Part shown: positions 15,483 through 22,911 of the stretch, piece after piece
Position numbering within the stretch: the first letter of the stretch is position 1
Layout of the letters: the number at the start of each line of letters is the position of its first letter
Source of the DNA: SB15 sp964639245
GTDB lineage: Bacteria; Chloroflexota; Anaerolineae; Aggregatilineales; J027
Assembly: GCA_964639245.1 (NCBI GenBank)
Contig: CAZXCU010000027.1
Span: 1 to 49,605 of the forward strand
Length of the DNA: 49,605 bases
Reading direction: 5' to 3'
Notes under the pieces: generated by a model
Databases searched by the model: none
What the model was told of the DNA's origin: nothing
The model's input: only the letters and a program-made list of their open reading frames with translations
Translations under genes and position numbers: made by a program

Positions 15483-16220
15483 ATGCGTACCCTGTGGATT
15501 TTGATGCTGGCGCTGGTGCTGCTGACCGCGTGCGGCGGTGATGATGAAAACACTTCCAATAACTCGAACCCGGCAACCGCGACCCGTGCCGTGACCCTGC
15601 CTGTCACCTGGACTCCCTCTCCCGAAGGATTCGTTGCTAGTCCGGTTCCCACCGATGCACCCACCCAACGCCCGACCCGTGAAGGCGGCGGCATTTTGCC
15701 CCCTACATGGACACCCCTGCCCGAAGGGTTTGTGGCGAGTCCTGTCCCCACCGAACAACGCCAATCCAGCGCGGGAACGACAGGGGGTAGCGGCGGGTCA
15801 CTCCCCCCTACATGGACACCCGCCCCCACCAGTACCGTCCGCCCGCCGGAAATTACCATCATCCCCCCGACGATTTTTGTGTTTAGCGGCACAATCGAAC
15901 CCGTCGATGATTTGTGTTTTCTGGTGCAGCCGGAACCGGGTGTGAATGCAGGCAGCGAAGTTGTCCAGCTAGGCAGTCAGGTTCTGGTGTTCTGGAGTTC
16001 GATTCCCCTCCCCGAATACACTTACCGCTTCCGTCTGATTCATCCGGATGGCATTTCAGTGGTCTTGGAACAGGATGTCCCGGAAACCGTTTTCCTCATT
16101 CCCGAAAACATCCTTACCGCCGAAAATCAGGTGTATAGCTGGGAAGTTCAGCCGCTCAAAAACGGGTCTCCAACATGTTTCCCGATTACAGACGAAATTT
16201 ACGTGCAGGCGTTTAATTAA
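15483..16220 (+). CDS. Lipoprotein with repeated TWTPxPEGFVASPVPT linker
   Basis: A 245-residue lipoprotein. The signal ends in LLTAC-GG, so C17 is the predicted lipidated residue. Residues 25-120 form a proline/threonine-rich spacer containing near-perfect repeats of TWTPxPEGFVASPVPT and further PPTWTP units. Residues 130-245 form a compact beta-rich domain with two cysteines (DLCFLVQPE, SPTCFPI). Such spacers are common in exported Chloroflexota proteins and should hold the domain away from the membrane. The function is unknown. The TAA stop forms the end of the 7-bp duplication of the element just downstream. Confidence 0.8.
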   Translation: MRTLWILMLALVLLTACGGDDENTSNNSNPATATRAVTLPVTWTPSPEGFVASPVPTDAPTQRPTREGGGILPPTWTPLPEGFVASPVPTEQRQSSAGTTGGSGGSLPPTWTPAPTSTVRPPEITIIPPTIFVFSGTIEPVDDLCFLVQPEPGVNAGSEVVQLGSQVLVFWSSIPLPEYTYRFRLIHPDGISVVLEQDVPETVFLIPENILTAENQVYSWEVQPLKNGSPTCFPITDEIYVQAFN

Positions 16221-16341
16221 CTCACCTTACGCAATGCGGGAAAATCCCCACCCTCAATCCCTCCCCAATGCTTTGGGGAGGGAAGCCGAAGGCAGGGTGG
16301 GGTCAAAAAATGTCCCCAAAACGCAATTCTGCGTAAGTGAG
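16221..16341. mobile_element. 121-bp MITE, family 2 copy 1 (CTCACCTTACGCA ends, 7-bp duplication)
   Basis: The inverted ends CTCACCTTACGCA and TGCGTAAGTGAG enclose a palindromic core (CCCCACCCT...AGGGTGGGG; CCCTCCCC/GGGGAGGG). A perfect 7-bp direct repeat TAATTAA flanks it (16214-16220 and 16342-16348). The second copy is at 37141-37262. The insertion lies exactly after the lipoprotein stop codon, leaving the protein intact. Confidence 0.85.
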
Positions 16342-16447
16342 TAATTAACACAGACCTCCCCATAGTCAAAGGCGGGTGGGGGTCAAAAAAATACGCCCAA
16401 AAACAACATGCCACATAATTTTCAGATGTAGCGCCAGAATGCAGCAT

Positions 16448-16485
16448 CCCCTCTCCAACTTTTTGGACAGGGGTTGGGGGTGAGG
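16448..16485. repeat. Short palindromic repeat, CCCCTCTCC/GGACAGGGG family
   Basis: CCCCTCTCC-AACTTTTT-GGACAGGGG followed by TTGGGGGTGAGG. It matches the repeat at 96-132 and the coding repeat at 6661-6719. Confidence 0.7.
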
Positions 16486-16507
16486 TCATTGGTAACACCC
16501 CCAGCAA

Positions 16508-16544
16508 TAAAAAAGCCCTCCCCATCTTGTGAGACAGGGAGGGC
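16508..16544 (-). terminator. Intrinsic terminator of the secreted-protein gene
   Basis: On the minus strand GCCCTCC...GGAGGGC forms a strong stem followed by a T-run (complement of 16508-16514). It lies 24 bases past the stop codon of the gene at 16568-17401. Confidence 0.88.
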
Positions 16545-16567
16545 AACAGAAAAAGGGCTATCTTTGC

Positions 16568-17401
16568 TTACTGCGCGGGTGCGGCTTCGCCCAAACCCGT
16601 GTGAATCATCAGGTAGTACGGGCCAGTCGAACCAGCATTGGCAGAATTGACTTCAATATCAAATTCCGAAGGATCACCCCCGGCTTGGTAGAACAACATC
16701 ACGTCGTTGCCGGTCAATTCAATCGGGGTTTCGGCTTCTAAGGTGACGGTGAAACCGGTCAAATCTTCGCTGTTGCTGCCGCACAGACGGGACGATGACG
16801 ATGCTTGGCAGGTTTCGGTGAAATCTTCCCCAAATTTGAAAGTCACTTCGGGATTCAGCGGGTTTTCGGGCAGCCCCAGATTAGCCACGTAAATACCCAT
16901 CGGCACTTCGGCATCCACCATCGATTGGCTGGTCGCCATGCCATACAAATCTTTGTCCGCCGCCGGGAACACCGATGCACCCGAAATCATCACCACAAAT
17001 TCACCCAGTACGTCGTCGGCGCTGGTCACAATGATTTCCAAGTCCCAGCGTTCATCGCTTGGCACCCGTACCGCCGCTTGAGCATTTTTGTCGCTCGGTT
17101 CGGTGGTCACAGACGGCAGATTGACCGAAATATCTTGGGTATCGCGCCCGTCGTCGTTACACACCAAGATTTCTTGGGTTTCCACGTTGCGAATCGCTAC
17201 CGCCGGGTCAAAGCCATCCACACCCAGCACCAGTACATTTAAATCCACACCGTTCAACTGTTTCGCGTAGAAAAACGCGCCGGAATCGAGCTTGTCTTCA
17301 AAATCGCACCCCGCAAATTGGGATGCAGGACGGGCTGCCACAGTTGGCAGTAAACCGACCATCAGAACCAGAGCAACCATAAGAATCAATTGTTTACGCA
17401 T
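16568..17401 (-). CDS. Secreted protein, possible pre-peptidase-like beta domains
   Basis: A 277-residue protein with a signal peptide (LILMVALVLMVGLLPTVAA). The mature part is acidic and beta-rich, with two parts: residues 30-150 around VLVLGVDGFDPAVAIRN and VCNDDG, and residues 165-270 ending in GPYYLMIHTG. The motifs FDPAV and SNPYYLMI-like endings resemble PPC-type domains of exported bacterial proteins. A cysteine pair lies in the second half (TCQASSSSRLCG). No catalytic motif is seen and the function is unknown. An intrinsic terminator follows the stop codon. Confidence 0.72.
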   Translation of the reverse strand: MRKQLILMVALVLMVGLLPTVAARPASQFAGCDFEDKLDSGAFFYAKQLNGVDLNVLVLGVDGFDPAVAIRNVETQEILVCNDDGRDTQDISVNLPSVTTEPSDKNAQAAVRVPSDERWDLEIIVTSADDVLGEFVVMISGASVFPAADKDLYGMATSQSMVDAEVPMGIYVANLGLPENPLNPEVTFKFGEDFTETCQASSSSRLCGSNSEDLTGFTVTLEAETPIELTGNDVMLFYQAGGDPSEFDIEVNSANAGSTGPYYLMIHTGLGEAAPAQ

Positions 17402-17509
17402 TGAGGAACACTCCTATCTTAATTCAGCTTGCATTGTAGGGAATTTATTAAAAGGTGACAAGCGCTTTCACAAAAGATTAACCTAATTGTGCCGAGTATG
17501 AAGGTTCGG

Positions 17510-18121
17510 TTAGCTTGGCACGACATACAAAAACACGGCGAAAAAGTGAAAGGCACTCCCCGCCATCACAAACACATGCCAGAGTTCATGATGCCCAAAA
17601 TGACGATGAAAATTCGGTTTTTCGAGGGCGTAAATGACCGCGCCAACCACGTAAATCACCCCACCGCCCAGCAGCAGCAACAAAAATCCGGTTTGTAATA
17701 CAGGCCACATCAACGGCGTGGGCAGGCCACCCAGCAGCACATACATCAGCGTAGACAGGTTGCCCTTCCAGAAGAAAAACACCTTCGTGAAAGCCCCCGC
17801 CAGCGCCACCGCCCAGACACTGCCCAAAAGAATCCAGCGCATTTTGCCTTCCAGCAAATGATAGCCAATCGGGGTATATGTTCCGGCAATCATCAGGTAA
17901 ATTGCCGCATGGTCGAAGCGCTGTAACAGCCGATGCCAGCGCCCATGATGAAAGTGCATGGCGGTACTGGCAAGGTAGGTCAAAAACATCGCCCCGCCAT
18001 AAATTAGAATCGCCACCAGCATCCCGAGCTGCCGATGGGACAGCGAAGCCAACCAGACGACCCCGACCAGAGATAAAATCGCCCCCGTAAAATGGGTAAT
18101 CACATTGACAGGTTCACGCAT
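17510..18121 (-). CDS. Hemolysin III / PAQR-family membrane protein
   Basis: A 203-residue seven-helix protein of the HlyIII/YqfA family. It contains the family histidines and aspartate in AMHFHHGRWHRLLQRFDHAAIY and the final FGHHELWHVFVMAGSAFHF, which bind zinc in PAQR proteins. Some members act on membrane lipids and others were named for haemolytic activity; the true role here is not shown. I chose the ATG at 18121 because GGAGGTGA lies directly upstream. The frame continues upstream for 61 codons with no family character. Confidence 0.9.
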   Translation of the reverse strand: MREPVNVITHFTGAILSLVGVVWLASLSHRQLGMLVAILIYGGAMFLTYLASTAMHFHHGRWHRLLQRFDHAAIYLMIAGTYTPIGYHLLEGKMRWILLGSVWAVALAGAFTKVFFFWKGNLSTLMYVLLGGLPTPLMWPVLQTGFLLLLLGGGVIYVVGAVIYALEKPNFHRHFGHHELWHVFVMAGSAFHFFAVFLYVVPS

Positions 18122-18221
18122 TGTCACCTCCTCCCCCCACTTTAGTACATTGATCATGGGTAGTGCAACTACGCTCAGAACTTGTATAATAGTTGGCATG
18201 AACATGGGCGAGAATTGAAGT

Positions 18222-18641
18222 ATGTCCTTTCGACTTTCATGGGCTGTAGAACACCGCATTATCCTCTGCCAGTATATTGGACATATCACCTTAGAGACGG
18301 TCAACGAGGCGGCTCGTAAAGCCGTGCCTATGGTTGAAAATGGACAACAACCGATTCATTTCATCATGGATGTGCAAGAAATGAGTGGGTTGCATTATGG
18401 TGTGCAGGAAGGCGCGTCCCGTCAATTTCCCTTTGACATTCATTCCATTGGCTGGATTGTCTACGTGGGCAGCCGCGAAAACGCCTTCTATCAATTCATG
18501 GCAACCGCCCTCGCCCAGTATCACGGTCTGCGGATGCGCTGGTTTGAAACGATGCAAGAAGCGCTGGCCTTCCTCAAAGATGTAGATTTTAGTCTGGATG
18601 ATATTGATGTAGACTCCCCGCCGTCGTTTGATGGTTTATAA
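18222..18641 (+). CDS. STAS/SpoIIAA-like small protein
   Basis: A 139-residue protein with alternating strands and helices: RIILCQYIGHITLETVNEAARKAVPMV, then IHFIMDVQEM, then IGWIVYVGS and a helix ending in FETMQEALAFLK. This order fits the STAS/SpoIIAA-like fold seen in small regulators of membrane or signalling proteins. The tail is acidic. It lies about 100 bases from the divergent HlyIII gene and upstream of a Nudix gene in the same direction. The function is unknown. Confidence 0.7.
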   Translation: MSFRLSWAVEHRIILCQYIGHITLETVNEAARKAVPMVENGQQPIHFIMDVQEMSGLHYGVQEGASRQFPFDIHSIGWIVYVGSRENAFYQFMATALAQYHGLRMRWFETMQEALAFLKDVDFSLDDIDVDSPPSFDGL

Positions 18642-18694
18642 ATCACCCGATTCGCGGTGGAAGTTCGCCCCCCGATTCAGGTACACTACACCCT

Positions 18695-19171
18695 ATGATA
18701 ACCCGACGACAAATTGCCAACACGTTTCGCCGCTATCCGCGCCTTGCCCGCCTGTTGGTACGACTCTATCGATTCATCCAACCCCATTTTACAGCGGGGG
18801 TGACGGGCATTTTGCTCAACCCCAAGGGTGAAGTGCTGTTGGTGGAACATGTTTTTCACATCGGCGAATCATGGGGGCTACCCGGCGGGTGGATGGACAG
18901 AGCCGAAACCCCCATTGAAGCCATTTGCCGTGAATTTAAAGAAGAAACCGGGCTAGAGGTCGAAGTGGTGCGGCCTGTCTTGGTCTGGCGTGGCACGTTC
19001 TGGAATCATCTGGACATGGCCTTTTTGCTCAAAACCAATCATATTCCTAACACAATTGCCCTCTCCAATGAACTCCTCAGCTATCAGTGGGTCGCTTTGG
19101 AAAATCTACCCGTGCTGCGAAAATTTCATCAAGAAGCGGTTGCCGCAGCAACCCTTGAAGGACAACTATGA
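18695..19171 (+). CDS. Nudix hydrolase
   Basis: A 158-residue protein with an intact Nudix box, GWMDRAETPIEA...REFKEETGL (pattern Gx5Ex7REUxEExGU). It would hydrolyse a nucleoside-diphosphate-linked substrate using Mg2+. The N-terminal 30 residues are basic and hydrophobic (RRYPRLARLLVRLYRFI) and may form an amphipathic helix. The stop codon overlaps the start of the serine hydrolase gene as ATGA, so the two are coupled. The substrate is undetermined. Confidence 0.92.
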   Translation: MITRRQIANTFRRYPRLARLLVRLYRFIQPHFTAGVTGILLNPKGEVLLVEHVFHIGESWGLPGGWMDRAETPIEAICREFKEETGLEVEVVRPVLVWRGTFWNHLDMAFLLKTNHIPNTIALSNELLSYQWVALENLPVLRKFHQEAVAAATLEGQL

Positions 19172-20889
19172 GCATCGGCGGACTTGGTACAAAACAGGCA
19201 AGTGGCGGCGGACGGCTGCCCATCATCCCCATTTTTTCGATTCTTTTGCTGCTCATCGGGGTCATTTTGTTCGGGCAAGAATTGGTCGCCTACAGCAACA
19301 CCGAAAACAATCTGCAAGCCGATGTTGAAATCGCAGGGGTACAGGTCGGGGGGATGAGCGAAAGCGAAGCACAGGAACGCATCGAAACCGTCTACCTTGA
19401 CCAGCCAATTAAACTCAGCTACGAAGGCAACCCGATTTTGCTGGATCCACGTACTGCTGGCTTCCGCCTGAACATGGATTCGATGTTGGCACAGGCACGG
19501 CAACAGGGCGACACCCAAACTGATTTCTGGCAGGGCTTCTGGGATTATCTCTGGGCGCGTGAACCTGCCCCGATTTCCGTTCCCCTGCAAGCCGAACTCC
19601 AAGAAGGCCAACTCCGCACCGCGCTCGAAGATATTGCCGTGCGCTACAATGCCGGGCCGGGCAGCGCCGCCTTCGATTTATCGACCCTGACCTTTCGCGG
19701 GGGGTCACAGGGGGCAACATTGGATGTCGAACAATCCATCCAACGGATTGCTCCGCTTTTTTACAATGCCGACTCCACCCAGCGTGAAGTCGAACTCCCT
19801 CTCCAATCGATTCAGGCGGGGGACATCACCCTGAACGATTTGCGACAGGCCATCCTCGATTATTTTGCCTCCAAAGGCTTTCTTGCCGATGGTGTCACCA
19901 CGGTAGGCTCGGTATTTGTGTTGGACTTGGCAACAGGCGAAGAAATGTCCATCAACGGTGACGTAGCCATGAGTGGGGTCAGCACCATCAAAATCGGCAT
20001 CATGATTAATTATTTCCGTCATCGGGTCACAACGCCCGACCCCGATTCGGCTTTTTTGCTGGCCTCCGCCATCATATGCAGCAGCAATTCCGGCGCGAAT
20101 TTCATCATGCAAATCACGGGCGAACTCGCCCCCCAGACAGGCCGTCCGATGATTGACGGCATGACCAACGCCTCCCAGACCATGCTCGAAGTTGGCGCGG
20201 TCAATTCATGGATTACCTCCCCACTGTTTGTGGGTGAAGATGGCGAATACCCCGCCATTTCTCCGCCTGCCCGTCAAGTGACCCCCCTCACCAATCTGGA
20301 CGCGCAGCCCGACCCCTTCAACCGCACCAGCGCGGAAGACATGGGAACAATGCTCGCGCTGATTTATGATTGTGCGGTCAATAATACGGGCTTACGCACC
20401 ATTTACCCCGATGACATCACCCAGGTTGAATGTCAGCAGATGATCGAGCTTCTCACCGGGGTCAAATTTTCGCGTTTTAGCGAGTTAGGGGTGCCGGCGG
20501 GGGTGACTGTCGCGCATAAAGTCGGGTATGGCGGCGAAACCTTTGGCGATGTGGCGCTGGTTTTTTCGCCCAACAAAGATTATGTGTTCGTCATGTATAT
20601 CTGGGAAGATGACCTGACCAATCGCGGCATTACCGACATCCTCAAATGGCCGCTGATTGATGAAACAGCACGGATTGTCTACAACTATTTTAACCCGAAT
20701 GAACCGAATCTTGTCCCGCAGCAGCCATACAATCCCTATGGTGGGGCGGCCTGTGTGCTGCCGAATACCGCCGCCGAAATCAACCTGAACGACATTGATT
20801 CGGGGCGTTTTGATGAAAATGGCAATCCGCTGCCCACCGCCTGTTATGACTGGCCTGTCTGCCGCGCCTTCGACAACTGGGGACAGTGA
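19168..20889 (+). CDS. Membrane-anchored VanW/peptidoglycan-binding plus class A beta-lactamase-like serine hydrolase
   Basis: A 573-residue protein with one N-terminal transmembrane helix (IIPIFSILLLLIGVILFG). Residues 45-220 match the PG_binding_4/VanW-associated domain (GVQVGGMSESEAQERI...DPRTAGFRL). Residues 240-500 are beta-lactamase-like, with S272-T-I-K275 (SxxK), S305-S306-N307 (SxN) and K451-V-G453 in place of KTG. All three motifs are intact, so an active serine hydrolase is likely, probably acting on cell-wall peptides outside the membrane. The C-terminal 60 residues contain three cysteines. It overlaps the Nudix gene by 4 bases. Confidence 0.85.
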   Translation: MSIGGLGTKQASGGGRLPIIPIFSILLLLIGVILFGQELVAYSNTENNLQADVEIAGVQVGGMSESEAQERIETVYLDQPIKLSYEGNPILLDPRTAGFRLNMDSMLAQARQQGDTQTDFWQGFWDYLWAREPAPISVPLQAELQEGQLRTALEDIAVRYNAGPGSAAFDLSTLTFRGGSQGATLDVEQSIQRIAPLFYNADSTQREVELPLQSIQAGDITLNDLRQAILDYFASKGFLADGVTTVGSVFVLDLATGEEMSINGDVAMSGVSTIKIGIMINYFRHRVTTPDPDSAFLLASAIICSSNSGANFIMQITGELAPQTGRPMIDGMTNASQTMLEVGAVNSWITSPLFVGEDGEYPAISPPARQVTPLTNLDAQPDPFNRTSAEDMGTMLALIYDCAVNNTGLRTIYPDDITQVECQQMIELLTGVKFSRFSELGVPAGVTVAHKVGYGGETFGDVALVFSPNKDYVFVMYIWEDDLTNRGITDILKWPLIDETARIVYNYFNPNEPNLVPQQPYNPYGGAACVLPNTAAEINLNDIDSGRFDENGNPLPTACYDWPVCRAFDNWGQ

Positions 20890-20976
20890 GCTTGTGCTGC
20901 CCTTAAGGAATGAGCAAAAATCCGAAAACAATTTCACGTAAGATAGTGTAAATTTTCTAATTCAATAATAGAAATA

Positions 20977-21007
20977 TTGATTGACTTTGAGAAACCTTTC
21001 ATATACA
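20977..21007 (+). promoter_or_regulatory. Possible promoter of the small secreted-protein gene
   Basis: TTGACT (20981-20986) and TATACA (21002-21007) are separated by 15 bp; TTGATT at 20977 gives 19 bp. Neither spacing is ideal. The region is AT-rich and about 40 bases upstream of the start codon. Confidence 0.35.
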
Positions 21008-21044
21008 GTCTAAATACCATCCATACATGTGAGGTATTACACTT

Positions 21045-21536
21045 GTGAAAAAGACGTTGTTTATCATGGGTTTATTAGTTGCTTTAACGGTCATCCCGAT
21101 GAATGGGACTTTTGCCCAAGAAGGAACCATCGACAATTGGTGCTACCCCGGTGGCCCTTGGGCGGATGGGCGCTGCCAGACCGACTGGCATTGGAATTGT
21201 GGCTGGTACATGGCGCACTATGAAAGTGGCGATTTGTCCCGCGCTCAGGTTGAAAAGACCGATTGCCGTAGCCTGCTCCCCCCTGCTCCCAAAACCTTCC
21301 GATGCCTCATAAGCGGCGAATTTTTTCCTGTCACCTTTGACGCAACCGCCGTTATCAACGGGGCTGACCCCAACAATATCGTTTCCTTCGTTGCTACAAT
21401 TACAGGGACATTTGATTGGTTTGAGGCGGGGGGAATCTCTTATCTCCAAGCCGATGGAAACGGCGATGGAATTCCTGAAGATAACCTCTGGAACTCTGTG
21501 GGAGGCTTCGATAATCCCCACGACTGCTCGCGTTAA
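21045..21536 (+). CDS. Small secreted cysteine-containing protein
   Basis: A 163-residue protein starting at GTG (21045) with GTGAGGT about 10 bases upstream. The signal peptide is KKTLFIMGLLVALTVIPMNGTFA. The mature N-terminus is rich in Trp and Cys (NWCYPGGPW..., DWHWNCGWYM), with a further CRCLIS-like segment and a terminal cysteine, suggesting disulfide bonds. The last part (DGNGDGIPEDN) looks like a calcium-binding loop. No family is recognised. It is a single gene followed by a terminator hairpin. Confidence 0.68.
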   Translation: MKKTLFIMGLLVALTVIPMNGTFAQEGTIDNWCYPGGPWADGRCQTDWHWNCGWYMAHYESGDLSRAQVEKTDCRSLLPPAPKTFRCLISGEFFPVTFDATAVINGADPNNIVSFVATITGTFDWFEAGGISYLQADGNGDGIPEDNLWNSVGGFDNPHDCSR

Positions 21537-21558
21537 TTTTTCGTAATCGCAACCTACA

Positions 21559-21583
21559 AAGAGAGGCTCACCCCCTCTCTTTT
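21559..21583. terminator. Bidirectional intrinsic terminator
   Basis: AAAGAGAGG-CTCACC-CCCTCTCTTTT lies between two convergent genes, 22 bases after the secreted-protein stop codon and before the end of the chromate operon. T-runs are present in both directions. Confidence 0.78.
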
Positions 21584-21605
21584 GGGCCGCAATCTTTCTT
21601 CCGGC

Positions 21606-22007
21606 TTAGCGCTGAGATTCCGTGTTTAACGCAGCAATTAACCCGGTCACATGCCGATAAATTGCCTCTCGCGCTCCCAGAAGATCCTGGCTGACCATTG
21701 GCACATCCGACCACATCTCGATTTTTTCAGATGGTATTTGTAGCGCTTCCGCCGTGCAGCCCATCGAAATAATCCGATACGCAGTTGCCAGTTGTGCTTG
21801 AGTCACATGGCGAGGCTGATGGGCTGAAACATCAATCCCCTCACTTTTGAGCAAATTAGCGACAGCAGGATTCACCTGAGTCTCGGGGTCTGTTCCGCCC
21901 GACTCCGCCCGAAAATCCAAATCGCCTTTGAGCAGGTCAAAATAGGCACCCGCAATTACACTTTTAGCAGCATGGTGCGGGCAAAGGAACAAAATTGTTC
22001 GGGTCAT
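21606..22007 (-). CDS. Low-molecular-weight phosphatase-like protein, last gene of the chromate operon
   Basis: A 133-residue protein of the LMW tyrosine phosphatase/arsenate reductase fold. The active loop reads C9-PHHAA-K15-S16, so the catalytic cysteine is present but the usual arginine of CX5R is a lysine. A DVP segment near residue 100 sits where the general-acid aspartate lies. It overlaps the ChrB C-domain gene by 4 bases (ATGA). The context suggests a role in oxyanion handling or redox stress, but neither arsenate reduction nor phosphatase activity is certain given the substitution. Confidence 0.8.
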   Translation of the reverse strand: MTRTILFLCPHHAAKSVIAGAYFDLLKGDLDFRAESGGTDPETQVNPAVANLLKSEGIDVSAHQPRHVTQAQLATAYRIISMGCTAEALQIPSEKIEMWSDVPMVSQDLLGAREAIYRHVTGLIAALNTESQR

Positions 22008-22426
22008 GGTCTGTCCTCGGCGCTCAATTGAGCATACAACGCTTCGTAAATGAGATAGCCATGTTGCAAGGCCGTAGCGTCATCTTCGCTAATGCGCCGC
22101 AGCCCACGGCAGAGCAAATCCAACCCCTGCGCTACCGGTTCAAGGGTGATTTCCTGCACCACATCGGCCTCATCCACAATCTGCGCGATGCGTCTCAAAA
22201 TCGGGTCTTTCAAGTTATATTCGCGCAGCATCGTATGAAAGGTGCAGTGTCCCTGCCGATGACTCAACCGCACGCCCGGTATATCAAACGCCTCGTAGCC
22301 TTCCGGCAAGGGAGTTTCCCCAACGGGAACAAAGAAAAATTCCGCCTCCGGGTCAATAAACCGCCGGATCAACCACCCGCACGCCATCCGGTCTACCCCC
22401 ACATTTTCCCATGTCACCCATCTCAT
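22004..22426 (-). CDS. ChrB C-terminal domain protein (split ChrB)
   Basis: A 140-residue protein corresponding to the C-terminal half of ChrB (RMACGWLIRRFIDPEAEFFFVP..., SHRQGHCTFHTMLREY, IVDEADV). The Cys and His residues that could bind metal or oxyanion are retained. In many bacteria this is the second domain of one roughly 310-residue ChrB; here it is a separate gene overlapping the N-domain gene by 4 bases (ATGA). It is the third gene of the four-gene operon. Confidence 0.85.
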   Translation of the reverse strand: MRWVTWENVGVDRMACGWLIRRFIDPEAEFFFVPVGETPLPEGYEAFDIPGVRLSHRQGHCTFHTMLREYNLKDPILRRIAQIVDEADVVQEITLEPVAQGLDLLCRGLRRISEDDATALQHGYLIYEALYAQLSAEDRP

Positions 22427-22857
22427 TGGTTATTGCTTCCTCTCGCTTGTAACAGGGCTTCTCGCACCTGTGCTTCCAGCGCTGTTCCAAAATAATCCTG
22501 ACTCTTCGCCTGTTGATAGCGACGGGACAAGCCCGTCAAATCCGCTTCTGGATGGTGCAGCGCATCCAAAATTTCCTGATACACATCTTCTGCCTGACGC
22601 GTAAACTGTTGCACAAGCTGTTCCTCTTGCCGATTGAGCAATTGATGTGCTTCCCAGAGCAGCGCTTCCCCGCCCATTTCCACGATTTCACTCGCCAGCC
22701 ATTGAAATTGTTCCCGTGTGCGCTCGGTAGAAGGCAAAATCCACACCGCATCATGCAGCAGAATCGCCCCCAATTTTTTCAGCTTGCGCCACACATACAC
22801 CCGCCGCGCCGACGGTTCGGATGGCACTTTGTACACCAACAACACCCATTGATTCAT
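22423..22857 (-). CDS. ChrB N-terminal domain protein (split ChrB, probable regulator)
   Basis: A 144-residue protein matching the ChrB N-terminal domain (WVLLVYKVPSEPSARRVYVWRKLKKLGAILLHDAVWILP, then a long charged helix QLLNRQEEQLVQQF). ChrB proteins of proteobacteria act as chromate-responsive regulators of chr operons, and the N-domain contains the DNA-contacting part. It lies 54 bases after chrA; the gap holds a CCCCTC/GAGGGG palindrome remnant. If it is the repressor, it could act on the double GTAAC dyad upstream of chrA. Confidence 0.84.
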   Translation of the reverse strand: MNQWVLLVYKVPSEPSARRVYVWRKLKKLGAILLHDAVWILPSTERTREQFQWLASEIVEMGGEALLWEAHQLLNRQEEQLVQQFTRQAEDVYQEILDALHHPEADLTGLSRRYQQAKSQDYFGTALEAQVREALLQARGSNNQ

Positions 22858-22911
22858 ACTGCTTTCCTATAAGTTTACTGTTCCCCTCGCTGCTTGTGGG
22901 GAGGGGTTGGC

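Larger units (their letters stand above)
16221..16567. other. 347-base gene-free stretch rich in repeats
   Basis: It contains the 121-bp MITE, a remnant around 16353-16385 (CCTCCCC...GGCGGGTGGGGGTC), the 16448-16485 palindrome and the terminator of the convergent secreted-protein gene. No coding sequence is seen. Confidence 0.7.

Noticed and set aside
15990..16005. tRNA-like TTCGATTCC sequence
   Set aside because: It lies inside the lipoprotein gene, and no cloverleaf can be formed around it.
18122..18304. N-terminal extension of the HlyIII protein
   Set aside because: The ATG at 18121 has a strong ribosome-binding site, and the upstream codons overlap the start of the divergent STAS-like gene.
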